Below are positions 17,819 through 27,110 of a stretch of DNA of 64,000 nt, in pieces. Position 1 is the first letter of the stretch. Each line of letters starts with the position of its first letter. The notes beneath the pieces were generated by a model. That model made no database searches. It had not been told where the DNA came from and saw only the letters and a list, made by a program, of their open reading frames with translations. A program made the translations under genes and the position numbers. Source of the stretch: an uncultured Lutibacter sp. (GTDB lineage Bacteria; Bacteroidota; Bacteroidia; Flavobacteriales; Flavobacteriaceae). The stretch spans positions 366,341-430,340 of the forward strand of contig NZ_CANLZZ010000003.1 of assembly GCF_947495725.1 (NCBI RefSeq). Direction: 5' to 3'.

Positions 17819-18004
17819 ATGGATTCAACTAAAAAAGATTTGATTTTACAAACTGCTTTAGAATTGTTTTCAGAATATGGAACACAACAAACCACAATGG
17901 ATGCTATTGCCAATGATTGTGAAATTTCAAAAAAAACAATTTACAAGTATTTCAACAATAAATCTGATTTAATAAACCGAGTTTTCGAAACTTTAAATAT
18001 TTAA
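17819..18004 (+). CDS. TetR-type DNA-binding domain alone (61 residues)
   Basis: Only the N-terminal TetR helix-turn-helix is encoded: residues 1-58 match the standard headpiece, including the recognition-helix string SKKTIYKYFNNKSDLI, then a stop at 18002. The ligand-binding/dimerisation helices are absent, and further stops follow at once in frame. The next gene begins with a homologous headpiece that shares nearly the same recognition helix, so this is the remnant of, or a minimal product from, a tandem duplication. It starts 5 bp after the efflux permease stop, so it is translated with the operon if at all. It could be a decayed copy or a small competitor of the full repressor. Confidence 0.7.
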   Translation: MDSTKKDLILQTALELFSEYGTQQTTMDAIANDCEISKKTIYKYFNNKSDLINRVFETLNI

Positions 18005-18027
18005 TATAAATCTAAAAATTAACTATT

Positions 18028-18630
18028 ATGGAAGACAGCACTAGTGAAATAATTATTGAAACTGCCAGCAAAAAGTTTAGACAATATGGTTTACATAGTT
18101 TATCTATGGATGATTTAGCAAAATTCTGTGGCGTATCAAAAAAAACCATTTATAAGTATTTTCAGAATAAATCTGATTTAATTGATACTATTTTAGATAA
18201 AAAAATTGAATTTTTAAAAACAGATTTTGAAGAATTACATTCAGTTTCAAAAAATGCCGTTTCAGAAATGTATTGCTTTTTAAATATGATAAATGATTTT
18301 GCAAATGATTTACCTACTGCACTTCATAGAGATTTAAAAAAGTATCATTTAAACCTATTTGTAAAGTACAACCATGTACAAAATGATGTTTACAAACCTT
18401 TTATTGTAAGAAATTTAGAAAGAGGAAAACAAGAAGCTTTATACAATAATGATTTTAATATAGAAAATATAACAAAATCTATTTTAGATGTAATTGATAT
18501 GATTTTTATTGAAGGGTTAAGAAATGATAGAGCTTCTATAAAAACAGTTGAGTTTTTTGAAAATATGCTCATTCACAAAATTGCTACCATTAAAGGTTTA
18601 AAAAAACTAAATGCCTTAATTGAAGAATAA
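18028..18630 (+). CDS. TetR family transcriptional regulator
   Basis: Full-length TetR-type regulator of 200 residues: N-terminal headpiece with recognition helix SKKTIYKYFQNKSDLI (about 33-48) and an all-helical C-terminal ligand-binding domain. It is the last gene of the efflux unit (adaptor, permease-TolC fusion, TetR headpiece, TetR) and ends before a strong terminator. Regulators placed this way usually repress their own efflux operon and release on substrate binding; no operator could be identified with certainty upstream of 12239. Confidence 0.92.
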   Translation: MEDSTSEIIIETASKKFRQYGLHSLSMDDLAKFCGVSKKTIYKYFQNKSDLIDTILDKKIEFLKTDFEELHSVSKNAVSEMYCFLNMINDFANDLPTALHRDLKKYHLNLFVKYNHVQNDVYKPFIVRNLERGKQEALYNNDFNIENITKSILDVIDMIFIEGLRNDRASIKTVEFFENMLIHKIATIKGLKKLNALIEE

Positions 18631-18654
18631 TATTTATTATTAAGTTTATTGTTT

Positions 18655-18699
18655 AAAAGAAGTTAAAAGAATAAAAACTATTCTTTTAACTTCTTTTTT
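18655..18699. terminator. Strong bidirectional terminator
   Basis: Perfect 19-bp stem: 18655-18673 pairs with 18679-18697 across a 5-base loop, flanked by A- and T-runs. It separates the plus-strand efflux operon from the minus-strand permease/M29/TonB operon. Confidence 0.92.
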
Positions 18700-18754
18700 A
18701 TATGTAAAACGTGATTTTCTGAAGAAATACAAGCAAACTCTTTTGAGTTAACGA

Positions 18755-20023
18755 TTATTTTAAAAAAAATAATTCCTTTCGCTTAAAGAACAAATAAAAT
18801 AATCCTCCTAAAATAAAAGAATCTATAAAATATGCTTGTGTGAGTTCAAACACTTCCAAATATGTAAAAACCGTAATTACCGAACTCAAAACCCAACTAA
18901 ATAACGCCGGTGATTCCCATTTGTTTAAATTACCTAAATCATATTTTTGTTTTTTTATCCAAAAGAAATGTATAAAATAAATTGAAGATATTGATGGAGC
19001 TAAAATTCCTAAAAATTCCAGAAAATCAAAAAGATATTGAGCAAAACCCAAAAGCGCTAAAATAGTTCCAAAAACACTAGATAAAATAGCAACCAATTTG
19101 AAACTCCATTTTTTGTTTATTGTTGCAAAAGTTAAACTTGCCGAATATAAATTTGTAGCGTTAGTTGTCCAAGTGGCTATAAAGAGTAATAAAAAAGCAG
19201 GAATAACCAAATTGTACTGCTCCATAATTTTAATAATATCTACTTCTCCTGTTGTAATTGAAGGTACGGCACTTAAAATAAGAGCCAATGGCGTACCAAT
19301 TGTAAGCCCCAATACTGCTCCTAAACTTTGTTTATCAGTTTTTACAAATCTTGAAAAATCTGCCATTAATACAGGAAACAATATAGCTGCTCCAACTAAA
19401 ATTGATGTTGCATCAAAAAGTGTCATTGTACTTTCTTTTGGAACATAATTAAAAAGTTGTTCCCAAGGATTTTCCAATTTCTCTATAGAAAGATAGAAGA
19501 CATATATTAAAAAACCCGTTAAAATTGGAATTGAAATATTTGCAAGTTTTTCTATACTTCTTATACCATAAACAGTTGTAATTGTTATAAATACACTAGT
19601 TACAATAATTATAAGTTCTTTTGAAACTTCAACTTTAAATGTACTTATGGTAGTATCAAAAATAGCAATTGCTAAAAGTTCAAGAGCAACAGCAAACCAA
19701 CCTACCAAAGTAACTCCAAATATAAAATTTACAATTTTAGCTCCATATTCTCCAAAACTAAAATGCAAAATCATATAAGTAGATAATCTTGAACGATTAC
19801 CTATTAAAGTGGTAGCCATACACATTATAGTTAATACTAATGTTGACACTCCAAATGCAATAAGTGCTTTTTTAAGACCTAAATTAAGTGCTATTTCTGA
19901 ACCTAAAAATAATGTAGAAACTGATAAGCCAGTACTTGCAATTATTAAAGCAACAACCCAACCTGAGACAAAATCTTTTGGTTGAACCTTAGTAGTAGCA
20001 TATTGATCGCCTTCTTTAGACAT
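18755..20023 (-). CDS. NCS1/cytosine-permease-like transporter
   Basis: Inner-membrane secondary transporter of 422 residues with about 12 hydrophobic segments and the NCS1 (CodB-like) layout: N-terminal QPKDFVSGWVVALIIASTG, GNRSRLSTYMILHFSFG in the second/third helix region, and NATNLYSASLTFATI in the eighth. NCS1 proteins import nucleobases, hydantoins, thiamine-like or pyridine-type compounds with sodium or protons. It is the third gene of a minus-strand operon: its start overlaps the stop of the M29-like gene by 8 bp, and a TonB receptor comes first. That context suggests it carries the same small molecule across the inner membrane. Substrate unknown. Confidence 0.82.
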   Translation of the reverse strand: MSKEGDQYATTKVQPKDFVSGWVVALIIASTGLSVSTLFLGSEIALNLGLKKALIAFGVSTLVLTIMCMATTLIGNRSRLSTYMILHFSFGEYGAKIVNFIFGVTLVGWFAVALELLAIAIFDTTISTFKVEVSKELIIIVTSVFITITTVYGIRSIEKLANISIPILTGFLIYVFYLSIEKLENPWEQLFNYVPKESTMTLFDATSILVGAAILFPVLMADFSRFVKTDKQSLGAVLGLTIGTPLALILSAVPSITTGEVDIIKIMEQYNLVIPAFLLLFIATWTTNATNLYSASLTFATINKKWSFKLVAILSSVFGTILALLGFAQYLFDFLEFLGILAPSISSIYFIHFFWIKKQKYDLGNLNKWESPALFSWVLSSVITVFTYLEVFELTQAYFIDSFILGGLFYLFFKRKELFFLK

Positions 20024-21053
20024 TTATATTTTTTAAAAGGTTTTCGGCTAAAGGTCTTAAATCTTTATGACAAACCTCACCATTATCTGTTATTTGTACA
20101 TCATCTAAATAAATGCTTGTATTAATAACAACACCATCAAAATGAGATTTAGCTTCTTGACCTAACGGAGGCATATCCATTGCGCTTGTATGTCCAAAAC
20201 CAAAATCAACTCCTCCCCAAATTCTTTCATCTTCAACAAGTTCATGTGTTAATTTGTTTACTTTTGGATTTAATCCTAACATATTATGAGATATCTTATA
20301 CATATTTTTATCATTGAAAGAAACTAAATATTCTTTAAATCTTTCTGCGGCTTCACCTCCTATTACTTCTGTAATATTTCCTTCTTTTAATTTAAATTTA
20401 ATTTGGCTATTCTCTTCTGAATGTTGCAAATGATCAAAAACAATAGTTCCATTCATACTATTTAATTTAGGAACAATATTTACAAACCCCGGTGCGGTTC
20501 CAAATTTAGGCTTTGAAAAATCTCCATCATCATAATCAAATGCATAGTTTAGGTCTATATCATATGAAACATCTGTACCATTTTTGCTTGTTATGCGTAT
20601 TTTTTTTGACGCCATAACCATATCCGTAACTTTAACTAATAAATTTTTAAGTGATGCAATTTCATATCCCGTAAAAACTCTATGCAATGATTCTACAGAA
20701 CTGTCTGCAATAATTAAATAGCGTAATTTTTTATTTTCTTTCATTGCTGTTTCCCAAATATCTGAATACAATAACACTACCGAATTTGCTTCAATCCAAA
20801 CATCTGCTTTACAAAGTGCTGCCGTTAATGATTCTGAAGGCCAATCTTTCATTCCGGCCTGACTATCTTTTTCTGCTTTTGGTATCCACATTAATAATGG
20901 AAGTCCGCCAACATCTTGTGTTGCTTGCGCTAATGCTTCTACTATTTCTCTTTTTGATCCTAAATCTACTGTAATGGCTACCGTTTCACCTTTCTTTACC
21001 TGAAACATTTCTTCAATTAATACCTTTGAGAAATGTGCTGTTTTTGATTGCAT
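20016..21053 (-). CDS. M29/NicX-like metalloenzyme (aminopeptidase T or ring-cleaving dioxygenase fold)
   Basis: Cytoplasmic 345-residue protein of the superfamily that contains M29 aminopeptidases (aminopeptidase T, about 410 residues) and the iron-dependent 2,5-dihydroxypyridine dioxygenase NicX (about 350 residues). Its length is closer to NicX. Candidate metal ligands in the C-terminal half include His288 (FGFGHTSAMDM) and His304-x-Asp306 (SHFDG), with acidic residues in IGGEAAERF. The N-terminal region VKKGETVAITVDLG resembles the family's Rossmann-like entry. It sits 9 bp after the TonB receptor gene and overlaps the permease gene, so it most likely acts on the molecule they import. Whether it is a peptidase or a ring-cleaving or hydrolytic enzyme cannot be decided by reading. 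Confidence 0.72.
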   Translation of the reverse strand: MQSKTAHFSKVLIEEMFQVKKGETVAITVDLGSKREIVEALAQATQDVGGLPLLMWIPKAEKDSQAGMKDWPSESLTAALCKADVWIEANSVVLLYSDIWETAMKENKKLRYLIIADSSVESLHRVFTGYEIASLKNLLVKVTDMVMASKKIRITSKNGTDVSYDIDLNYAFDYDDGDFSKPKFGTAPGFVNIVPKLNSMNGTIVFDHLQHSEENSQIKFKLKEGNITEVIGGEAAERFKEYLVSFNDKNMYKISHNMLGLNPKVNKLTHELVEDERIWGGVDFGFGHTSAMDMPPLGQEAKSHFDGVVINTSIYLDDVQITDNGEVCHKDLRPLAENLLKNINV

Positions 21054-21062
21054 AGTACTTTC

Positions 21063-23423
21063 TTAAAATTTAAATGAAATTGATGTTCCAACAGTTAATG
21101 GTTGTCCTCTCCAAGCTACATCATCAGGACTTCCAACAAATTCTCCTGGTGAAAACTCTTGATAATATTGTTTATCTGTTAAGTTTTTACCCCATAATTC
21201 TAATTTCCAATTATTGTATGTTAATCCAATTCGAGCATCTAATAATGAATAGGCATTTGTAGTATGTGCATCTAAATTGCTTTCATGAAAATATGTTTTT
21301 CCTGTAGTGTCAAGATTTAAAAAACCGTTGAATTTTAATTCGTTGGTTATATTAAATGAAGATTCTAAACCAACTGCAAATGTACTTATTGGTACAAAAG
21401 GAGTTTTATTACCATTGTATTTGGTATTATCTGTTACATCTCCATTATCTCCACCTGTTTTACCTCCATCTACTATTTCAGCATCTGTAAAACCATAATT
21501 TGCAAATACATCTAAAAAGTTTGTTAGTCGTGCTCTTGACTCTAATTCAAAACCAAAAACCTTCGTTTCATTATAATTATAAACTCCTGCAATAAACGTT
21601 TCTAAGTCTAAAATATACTGTTGTTGGTTGTTAAGTATTGAACTAAAAATTGATCCGTTGAAAATTAAACGATCATTCATTGAAGTAGTTTTAAACCCAA
21701 ACTCATAATTATCGGAAGTTTCATCATTAAATTCTCTATCAAATAAGTTTGTTGCTTGTGCATTAAAACCTCCATTTCTATATCCTTTACCATAATTAGC
21801 ATAGAATAATACTTTATCCGATGCTTGGTATGATAACGAAACTTTTGGTTGAAACTCATTATTATCTCTATCTGAATTGGTTACAAATAAAAAGTCATCT
21901 TGTTCAAATTTATCTATATCATATCTAAATCCTGCTGAAACCGTTAGTTTCTCTGTTAATTTATAGTCCCCAAATCCAAACAAAGCTATTGTTTGTGTTT
22001 CATTTAAATAATCTGCTGTATCATCTTCAAATGGCCCACCAAAATCAACACCAACACCTGTGTTTGCATAATAATCTTTTTCAATTTTTTGGTAGAACCC
22101 ACCTAAACTCCAATTAAATTTAGTTTCAGAATTTGTGTTATTGATTCTAATTTCTTGATTAAAGGTTTTGGTTGTAATATCTTCGGTTTGGGTTAATCCA
22201 TCAAGTGATAAAAAATCTAAATCTCCAATTGTTGAACGCTCAACTTTATTTATAGATGTAATACTTTGTAACTTTACATTACCTAAATTATAGTCCATTT
22301 TGAAATTACCATAATTGTTAATCATATCCGATTTTCCTATAACATCAGCGTCTATAACATTATTTCCATCTTTAGGATTTGGATCTAATATACCTCCAGT
22401 AAATTCTCCATCAGTTCCAATTGGGTTTACAGAATAGTAAGTTGCACCTCCATCAATTTTAAAATGTTGAAGCGTAGCAGAAATTGTAAAATTATTAGAA
22501 ACTTTAGCTTTAATTTGACCTCTTATGTTGAAATTTTCAGAAAAATCTACTTTTTCGTTCAAAAATTCATTTGTTAACAATCCGTCAATATTCTTATACT
22601 GCGTAGAAAATCGATAAAAAACTTTATCTTTTGTTATTGCTCCCGATGATACGAATTGTCCTTTAAAATATCCTCCATTACCAATTCCTAATTTCACTTT
22701 ATTTGTAAGCTTATTAGTTGGATCTTTAGAGTAAATATTAACTGCTCCACCAATGGCATTTTTACCATATAACGCACCTTGTGGGCCTTTCACAACTTCA
22801 ACCAAAGCAATATCGTACAAATCTTGACTTAATAAACTTGGATCTGGTATGGTTACTCCATCAATTACAAAAGCCAAGGGTGCATCTCCTCCTCTAACTT
22901 GTGGAATACCTCTAACTGTAATAAAGTTTAAACCTACAGCTTGTGCTGTATTAAATTTTAAATTGGGCACTAAACTGGAAAAAGAACTTACATCTGAAAT
23001 TCCTGCATTTTCAATACCTTCCGAATTTAAAGCCGTAACAGATTCTGCCGTATTTTGAATTGTTGCTGTACGTTTTCGAGATTTCCCTATTACACCAGAA
23101 AATCCTTTAATGGTTACTTCTTTTAAAGATTGCGACGATTCTTTTAAAACGACTTCTATTTGATTTTTACCTTTTACGTTTATTTCTAATGTATCAAAAC
23201 CAACAAAAGAAAATGTTAAAATAACATCATTATTTGAAACTAAAATTTGAAAATTCCCGTTAAAATCAGAAATTACACCCGTTGAAGTTCCTTTTTCAAT
23301 AATATTTGTTCCGGGAATTGGTTCTCCTTTTTCGTCAATTACTTTTCCAGATATAGAAATTTGAGAAAACCCTATAGTTGAAAGTAATAAGAATATGATT
23401 ATAATGTTTTTTTTCATGTCCAT
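21063..23423 (-). CDS. TonB-dependent outer-membrane receptor
   Basis: Outer-membrane active transporter of 786 residues. A signal peptide (about 5-22, ending GFSQ) is followed by a carboxypeptidase-regulatory-like domain (about 22-100, VIDEKGEPIPGTNIIEKG), a plug domain (about 115-230, with VRGIPQVRGGDAPLAFVIDG and VEVVKGPQGALYGKNAIGG), and a 22-strand barrel ending in aromatic S-F-K-F. The alternative start MKK lies 6 bp downstream and is equally possible. It is first in an operon with an M29/NicX-like enzyme and an NCS1-type permease; no SusD-like partner is present, so the ligand is probably a small molecule or metal complex rather than a polysaccharide. Confidence 0.93.
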   Translation of the reverse strand: MDMKKNIIIIFLLLSTIGFSQISISGKVIDEKGEPIPGTNIIEKGTSTGVISDFNGNFQILVSNNDVILTFSFVGFDTLEINVKGKNQIEVVLKESSQSLKEVTIKGFSGVIGKSRKRTATIQNTAESVTALNSEGIENAGISDVSSFSSLVPNLKFNTAQAVGLNFITVRGIPQVRGGDAPLAFVIDGVTIPDPSLLSQDLYDIALVEVVKGPQGALYGKNAIGGAVNIYSKDPTNKLTNKVKLGIGNGGYFKGQFVSSGAITKDKVFYRFSTQYKNIDGLLTNEFLNEKVDFSENFNIRGQIKAKVSNNFTISATLQHFKIDGGATYYSVNPIGTDGEFTGGILDPNPKDGNNVIDADVIGKSDMINNYGNFKMDYNLGNVKLQSITSINKVERSTIGDLDFLSLDGLTQTEDITTKTFNQEIRINNTNSETKFNWSLGGFYQKIEKDYYANTGVGVDFGGPFEDDTADYLNETQTIALFGFGDYKLTEKLTVSAGFRYDIDKFEQDDFLFVTNSDRDNNEFQPKVSLSYQASDKVLFYANYGKGYRNGGFNAQATNLFDREFNDETSDNYEFGFKTTSMNDRLIFNGSIFSSILNNQQQYILDLETFIAGVYNYNETKVFGFELESRARLTNFLDVFANYGFTDAEIVDGGKTGGDNGDVTDNTKYNGNKTPFVPISTFAVGLESSFNITNELKFNGFLNLDTTGKTYFHESNLDAHTTNAYSLLDARIGLTYNNWKLELWGKNLTDKQYYQEFSPGEFVGSPDDVAWRGQPLTVGTSISFKF

Positions 23424-23537
23424 AATTATTTCTAGTTTGAATTAATTTACGACCAAAGTAAATTATTAATAATATATTTTTATTCATTCTTAATATTAAA
23501 AATATTTTTAATAATTTTATTATATAAATAGGAATTT

Positions 23538-24767
23538 ATGAAAACTCAATCAAAATCGCTTACATTAACAGCACATTACTTTGAAATTATTCTAAATAAT
23601 ATACACAACAAATTTCTAAAAAAGCATAATCTTCATAAATTACCAAAAAACTTCCAGCTATATGGCTATGGAGCTCATAATGAAAATAAACCAAGTTTAA
23701 AGAATGATTTTGAAGAAATTGGTTCAGAATTTATCAATGGAAAATACCTTTATGACAAATCTAGAGAATTAGAAAAAGGAAAAATTCTTATTAAATTAAA
23801 TAGTTTTTATAAATCAACTATACTTTTATATTTAGGTTATAATGATATTAAATCATTTCTTGATGATAACACTTTATCCGAAAAAGAATTAGAGAAGCAA
23901 CTTTCATTAATATCGGATCATAATGAAAACATTACTTACTATTATTTAAACTATTATTTTGGAGAAGACAATGTAATATTAAAAGGACAAACAATTATTT
24001 CAAATAATTGGAAGAAACTTCGACATATATTTTTATATCCGCTTGAAGATGGAACCATAAGAGAACATCACAGTAATGGAACTATTAGTAGAGATGGCGA
24101 TACTATTAGTATAAAAACAAAAACATTATCAGATGGTAAGTATATTGATGGCGCAAGTGAAATTTACTATGTAGGTCACAAAGCACTTTCTAGTATTAAC
24201 TTTTTGGTTGGAACTTACTGTAATTTTGATGTGTATAATAATACCGTAGCAGGTAGGTCTATTTTAGAAAAATGTGAAAGCGAAGAAGAAATGGAAGAAA
24301 AATCTAATTCGCCTTACATACCTCCATATATTGCACAAGAAATAAGAGATAAACGAATTGTTAATAGTAGAGTTGTTCCTAAAAATTCGTTGGAACTATC
24401 TAATAACAGCCCGTACGCTTCATTGTATGGTAAAATTCCAGGTTATTATAAAATTATTTTTGAATTTGGTGATGGTTTTAAAGAAACACTTGAATTTAAA
24501 TTATTACCAACAAATTTTAAAATAGAAACCTTAACTGAAAACGTTTACATCGATAAGGATAGAATTGAGCTGATTAACAAAGGATCCGTTATAAACTTTA
24601 GATTTGCTTTTTCTGGAATTATAGCTTTGGAAAGAGTAAATATTTACTTTAAATCTTATTATTTAAAAGGAAATGTAAACACTCAAAAAGGCGTGTTTAG
24701 CGGAATTGACAATGAAAATAGACTTGTTAATGGAACTTTAAATATAATTTATAACGAACTTATATAA
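23538..24767 (+). CDS. Unrecognised 409-residue protein
   Basis: I do not recognise this protein. It has no signal peptide or membrane segment, so it is probably cytoplasmic. The first 150 residues are charged and helical; the part about 150-235 looks beta-rich (alternating polar/hydrophobic, with GDTISIKTKTLSDGKY and FLVGTYCNFDVYNN) and could be a small barrel domain; after an acidic linker (about 245-260, EEEMEEK) the C-terminal 130 residues again look beta-rich. Two Cys occur at about 231 and 248. It is transcribed divergently from the TonB operon (114-bp gap) and its last 8 bp overlap the convergent DUF58 gene. No functional assignment is possible. Confidence 0.75.
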   Translation: MKTQSKSLTLTAHYFEIILNNIHNKFLKKHNLHKLPKNFQLYGYGAHNENKPSLKNDFEEIGSEFINGKYLYDKSRELEKGKILIKLNSFYKSTILLYLGYNDIKSFLDDNTLSEKELEKQLSLISDHNENITYYYLNYYFGEDNVILKGQTIISNNWKKLRHIFLYPLEDGTIREHHSNGTISRDGDTISIKTKTLSDGKYIDGASEIYYVGHKALSSINFLVGTYCNFDVYNNTVAGRSILEKCESEEEMEEKSNSPYIPPYIAQEIRDKRIVNSRVVPKNSLELSNNSPYASLYGKIPGYYKIIFEFGDGFKETLEFKLLPTNFKIETLTENVYIDKDRIELINKGSVINFRFAFSGIIALERVNIYFKSYYLKGNVNTQKGVFSGIDNENRLVNGTLNIIYNELI

Positions 24768-26091
24768 TTCCTTTCGCCTTAAACTCTAAGTATTTATTTA
24801 TTACGTTTATTGTTAAGTTTTTTGGCTTTGTTAAAATAGCGTAAATACCATTGCGCTCTAATTCTTTAACAATTAGTCGTTTTTCGAAAGTAAATTTCTC
24901 TGCAATTGTTTTATGATAAATTTCTTGAACGTCTTTGGCATTATTGTTTAACAACTGGTCTAATTCTGTATTTTCAAAAAACACTACAATTAATAAATGA
25001 TTTTTTGAAATAGCTTTTAAATATGGTAATTGTCGGTTTAAACTAGAAATATGCTCAAAATTTGTATAAATAGTTAACAAACTACGCTGTGCAATCTTGC
25101 GCTTTATAAATGCATATAAATAGCCAAAATCCGCATCGGTATATTTTGTTGTAATATTATACAAAGCATCATTTATGGTATTTAAATGCGTTCTTTTATT
25201 ACTCGCAGGTATAATAGTATCCACTTTTTTTGAAAAAGTTATTAATCCAGCTTTGTCATTTTTTCGCAATGCAATATTTGAAAAAGCTAGAGTTGAATTT
25301 ATTGCATAATCCAACAATTTTAACTCCTCAAATGGCATTTTCATAACACGACCCAAATCAATAATTGAATAAATAGGTTGTGACTTTTCATCTTGGTATT
25401 GATTTACCATTAATTTAGATTGCTTAGCAGTAGCCTTCCAATTAATAGTTCGAACATCATCACCTGCTATGTAGTTTTTTATTTGTTCAAATTCTAGAGT
25501 ATGACCTATTCTCCTTATTTTCTTTAAACCAAATTCTGTTAAACGATTACTCATAGCCAAAAATTCATACTTTTTCATCTGAATGTATGAAGGATAAACA
25601 GCTACCATTTCATTTTTATGAAAAACAGTTCGTTTTGCAATAATTTTTAATGGAGATGAAACATATACATTTAAATTACCAAAATGATACTCACCTCTTT
25701 CAACTGGTTTTACTTCATATTCGAAATTATAGTTTTCTGAAGGGTTTAATTTAGCTAGATACTCAAAATCTCGTTTTTGAAATTGTGAAGGTAACTCATC
25801 TATAATTTTAGCTGAAATTTTAAAACCATAATTATTTTTTAAAGTTATTGGAACCGGATTTTCATCTGAATTTGAAAACTTTTCAGATAAAATACGTCTA
25901 GCTTCAATTCCTTTAGTTTTTTTGAATAATAAAAAAACATCAGCAACAACTAAAAACAATAATATTAAAACTAAAAACCAAGCAAGCATATACAATGCAG
26001 TAAACCAAAACGAAAGTAAAAAAACAGCCGAAATTATACTGATGTAAACAAAAAATTGTTGATGAAAATATATGCTTTTAATTAGTTTCAA
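24760..26091 (-). CDS. DUF58 domain protein
   Basis: The 443-residue protein has two N-terminal transmembrane segments (about 10-55), an Ig-like region (about 60-180) and the DUF58 core with its signature GDDVRTINWKATAKQSKLM near 215-235 followed by a vWA-like fold (YSIIDLGRVM). DUF58 genes stand next to MoxR ATPases across bacteria, and the protein is thought to be the partner or substrate of the MoxR chaperone. It is the last gene of a six-gene minus-strand cluster (SpoIIM-like, membrane protein, DUF4129, DUF4350, MoxR, DUF58), 35 bp after moxR. Confidence 0.9.
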   Translation of the reverse strand: MKLIKSIYFHQQFFVYISIISAVFLLSFWFTALYMLAWFLVLILLFLVVADVFLLFKKTKGIEARRILSEKFSNSDENPVPITLKNNYGFKISAKIIDELPSQFQKRDFEYLAKLNPSENYNFEYEVKPVERGEYHFGNLNVYVSSPLKIIAKRTVFHKNEMVAVYPSYIQMKKYEFLAMSNRLTEFGLKKIRRIGHTLEFEQIKNYIAGDDVRTINWKATAKQSKLMVNQYQDEKSQPIYSIIDLGRVMKMPFEELKLLDYAINSTLAFSNIALRKNDKAGLITFSKKVDTIIPASNKRTHLNTINDALYNITTKYTDADFGYLYAFIKRKIAQRSLLTIYTNFEHISSLNRQLPYLKAISKNHLLIVVFFENTELDQLLNNNAKDVQEIYHKTIAEKFTFEKRLIVKELERNGIYAILTKPKNLTINVINKYLEFKAKGII

Positions 26092-26126
26092 ATGTATTTT
26101 TTTATAATAAAACCTTAGTTAATTAT

Positions 26127-27110
26127 TTATCTTGGAACTTCTACCGATTGCAAAATCATTTCAATTACTTTATCTGCCGTCATACCTTCCATTTCACGTT
26201 CTGGCGTTAATATAATTCTATGACGCAATACTGGGTAAATAACTTTTTTAATATCTTCTGGAATTACAAAATCTCTACCATTTATTGCAGCCCAAGCTTT
26301 AGATGAATTTAATATTGCAATACTTGCTCTTGGTGAACCTCCTAAATATAAATGCGGGTGATTTCTTGTTTTTATTATTAGCTCTGCAATGTATTTCATA
26401 ATTTTTTCTTCAACCAAAATATCAAAAATCTTATTTTTATATTCCAATAAATCCGATTCTGAAATTAAAGATGAAATTAATGCTTGAGGCAATGCCCCTT
26501 TTCTATCTTGATGTGTTTGAAGTATTAAAAATTCTTCATCCAAATTTGGATAACCAACATCTATTTTAAATAAAAAGCGGTCTAATTGTGCTTCAGGTAA
26601 AGCATAAGTTCCTTCTTGTTCAATTGGATTTTGAGTTGCCAACACCATAAAAGGTGGTTTCATTTTATAGGTATTTCCGTCAATAGAAATTTGGCGTTCT
26701 TCCATAACTTCAAACAACGCGGCTTGTGTTTTTGCCGGTGCACGGTTTATTTCATCAATTAATACCAAATTAGAGAAAATAGGACCTTCTCTAAATTCAA
26801 ATTCAGAAGTTTTCATGTTTAAAACTGACGTTCCTAAAACATCACTAGGCATTAAATCTGGCGTAAATTGTAACCTGCTAAAACCTGTATCAATTGTTTT
26901 TGAAAGTAATTTAGCTGTAATAGTTTTTGCAACTCCAGGAACACCTTCTATTAACACATGACCATCGGCTAATAAGGCCACAATTAATAAATCAATAAAA
27001 TTATCCTGACCTACAATAATTTTACCTAATTCTGCTTTAATTTTAATTACAGCTTCTTTTAATTTTTCTAAATTTATTCTACTATCAAAATTCAAATCGT
27101 TAGTTTCCAT
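26127..27110 (-). CDS. MoxR family AAA+ ATPase
   Basis: Cytoplasmic AAA+ chaperone-like ATPase of 327 residues, normal for MoxR (about 320-335). Walker A is GVPGVAKT at 56-63, Walker B is LVLIDEINRAP near 115-125, and the sensor region ATQNPIEQEGTYALPEAQLDRF is present. MoxR proteins work with neighbouring vWA/DUF58 proteins in maturation of envelope or enzyme complexes. Its start overlaps the DUF4350 stop by 11 bp, showing translational coupling within the cluster. Confidence 0.95.
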   Translation of the reverse strand: METNDLNFDSRINLEKLKEAVIKIKAELGKIIVGQDNFIDLLIVALLADGHVLIEGVPGVAKTITAKLLSKTIDTGFSRLQFTPDLMPSDVLGTSVLNMKTSEFEFREGPIFSNLVLIDEINRAPAKTQAALFEVMEERQISIDGNTYKMKPPFMVLATQNPIEQEGTYALPEAQLDRFLFKIDVGYPNLDEEFLILQTHQDRKGALPQALISSLISESDLLEYKNKIFDILVEEKIMKYIAELIIKTRNHPHLYLGGSPRASIAILNSSKAWAAINGRDFVIPEDIKKVIYPVLRHRIILTPEREMEGMTADKVIEMILQSVEVPR

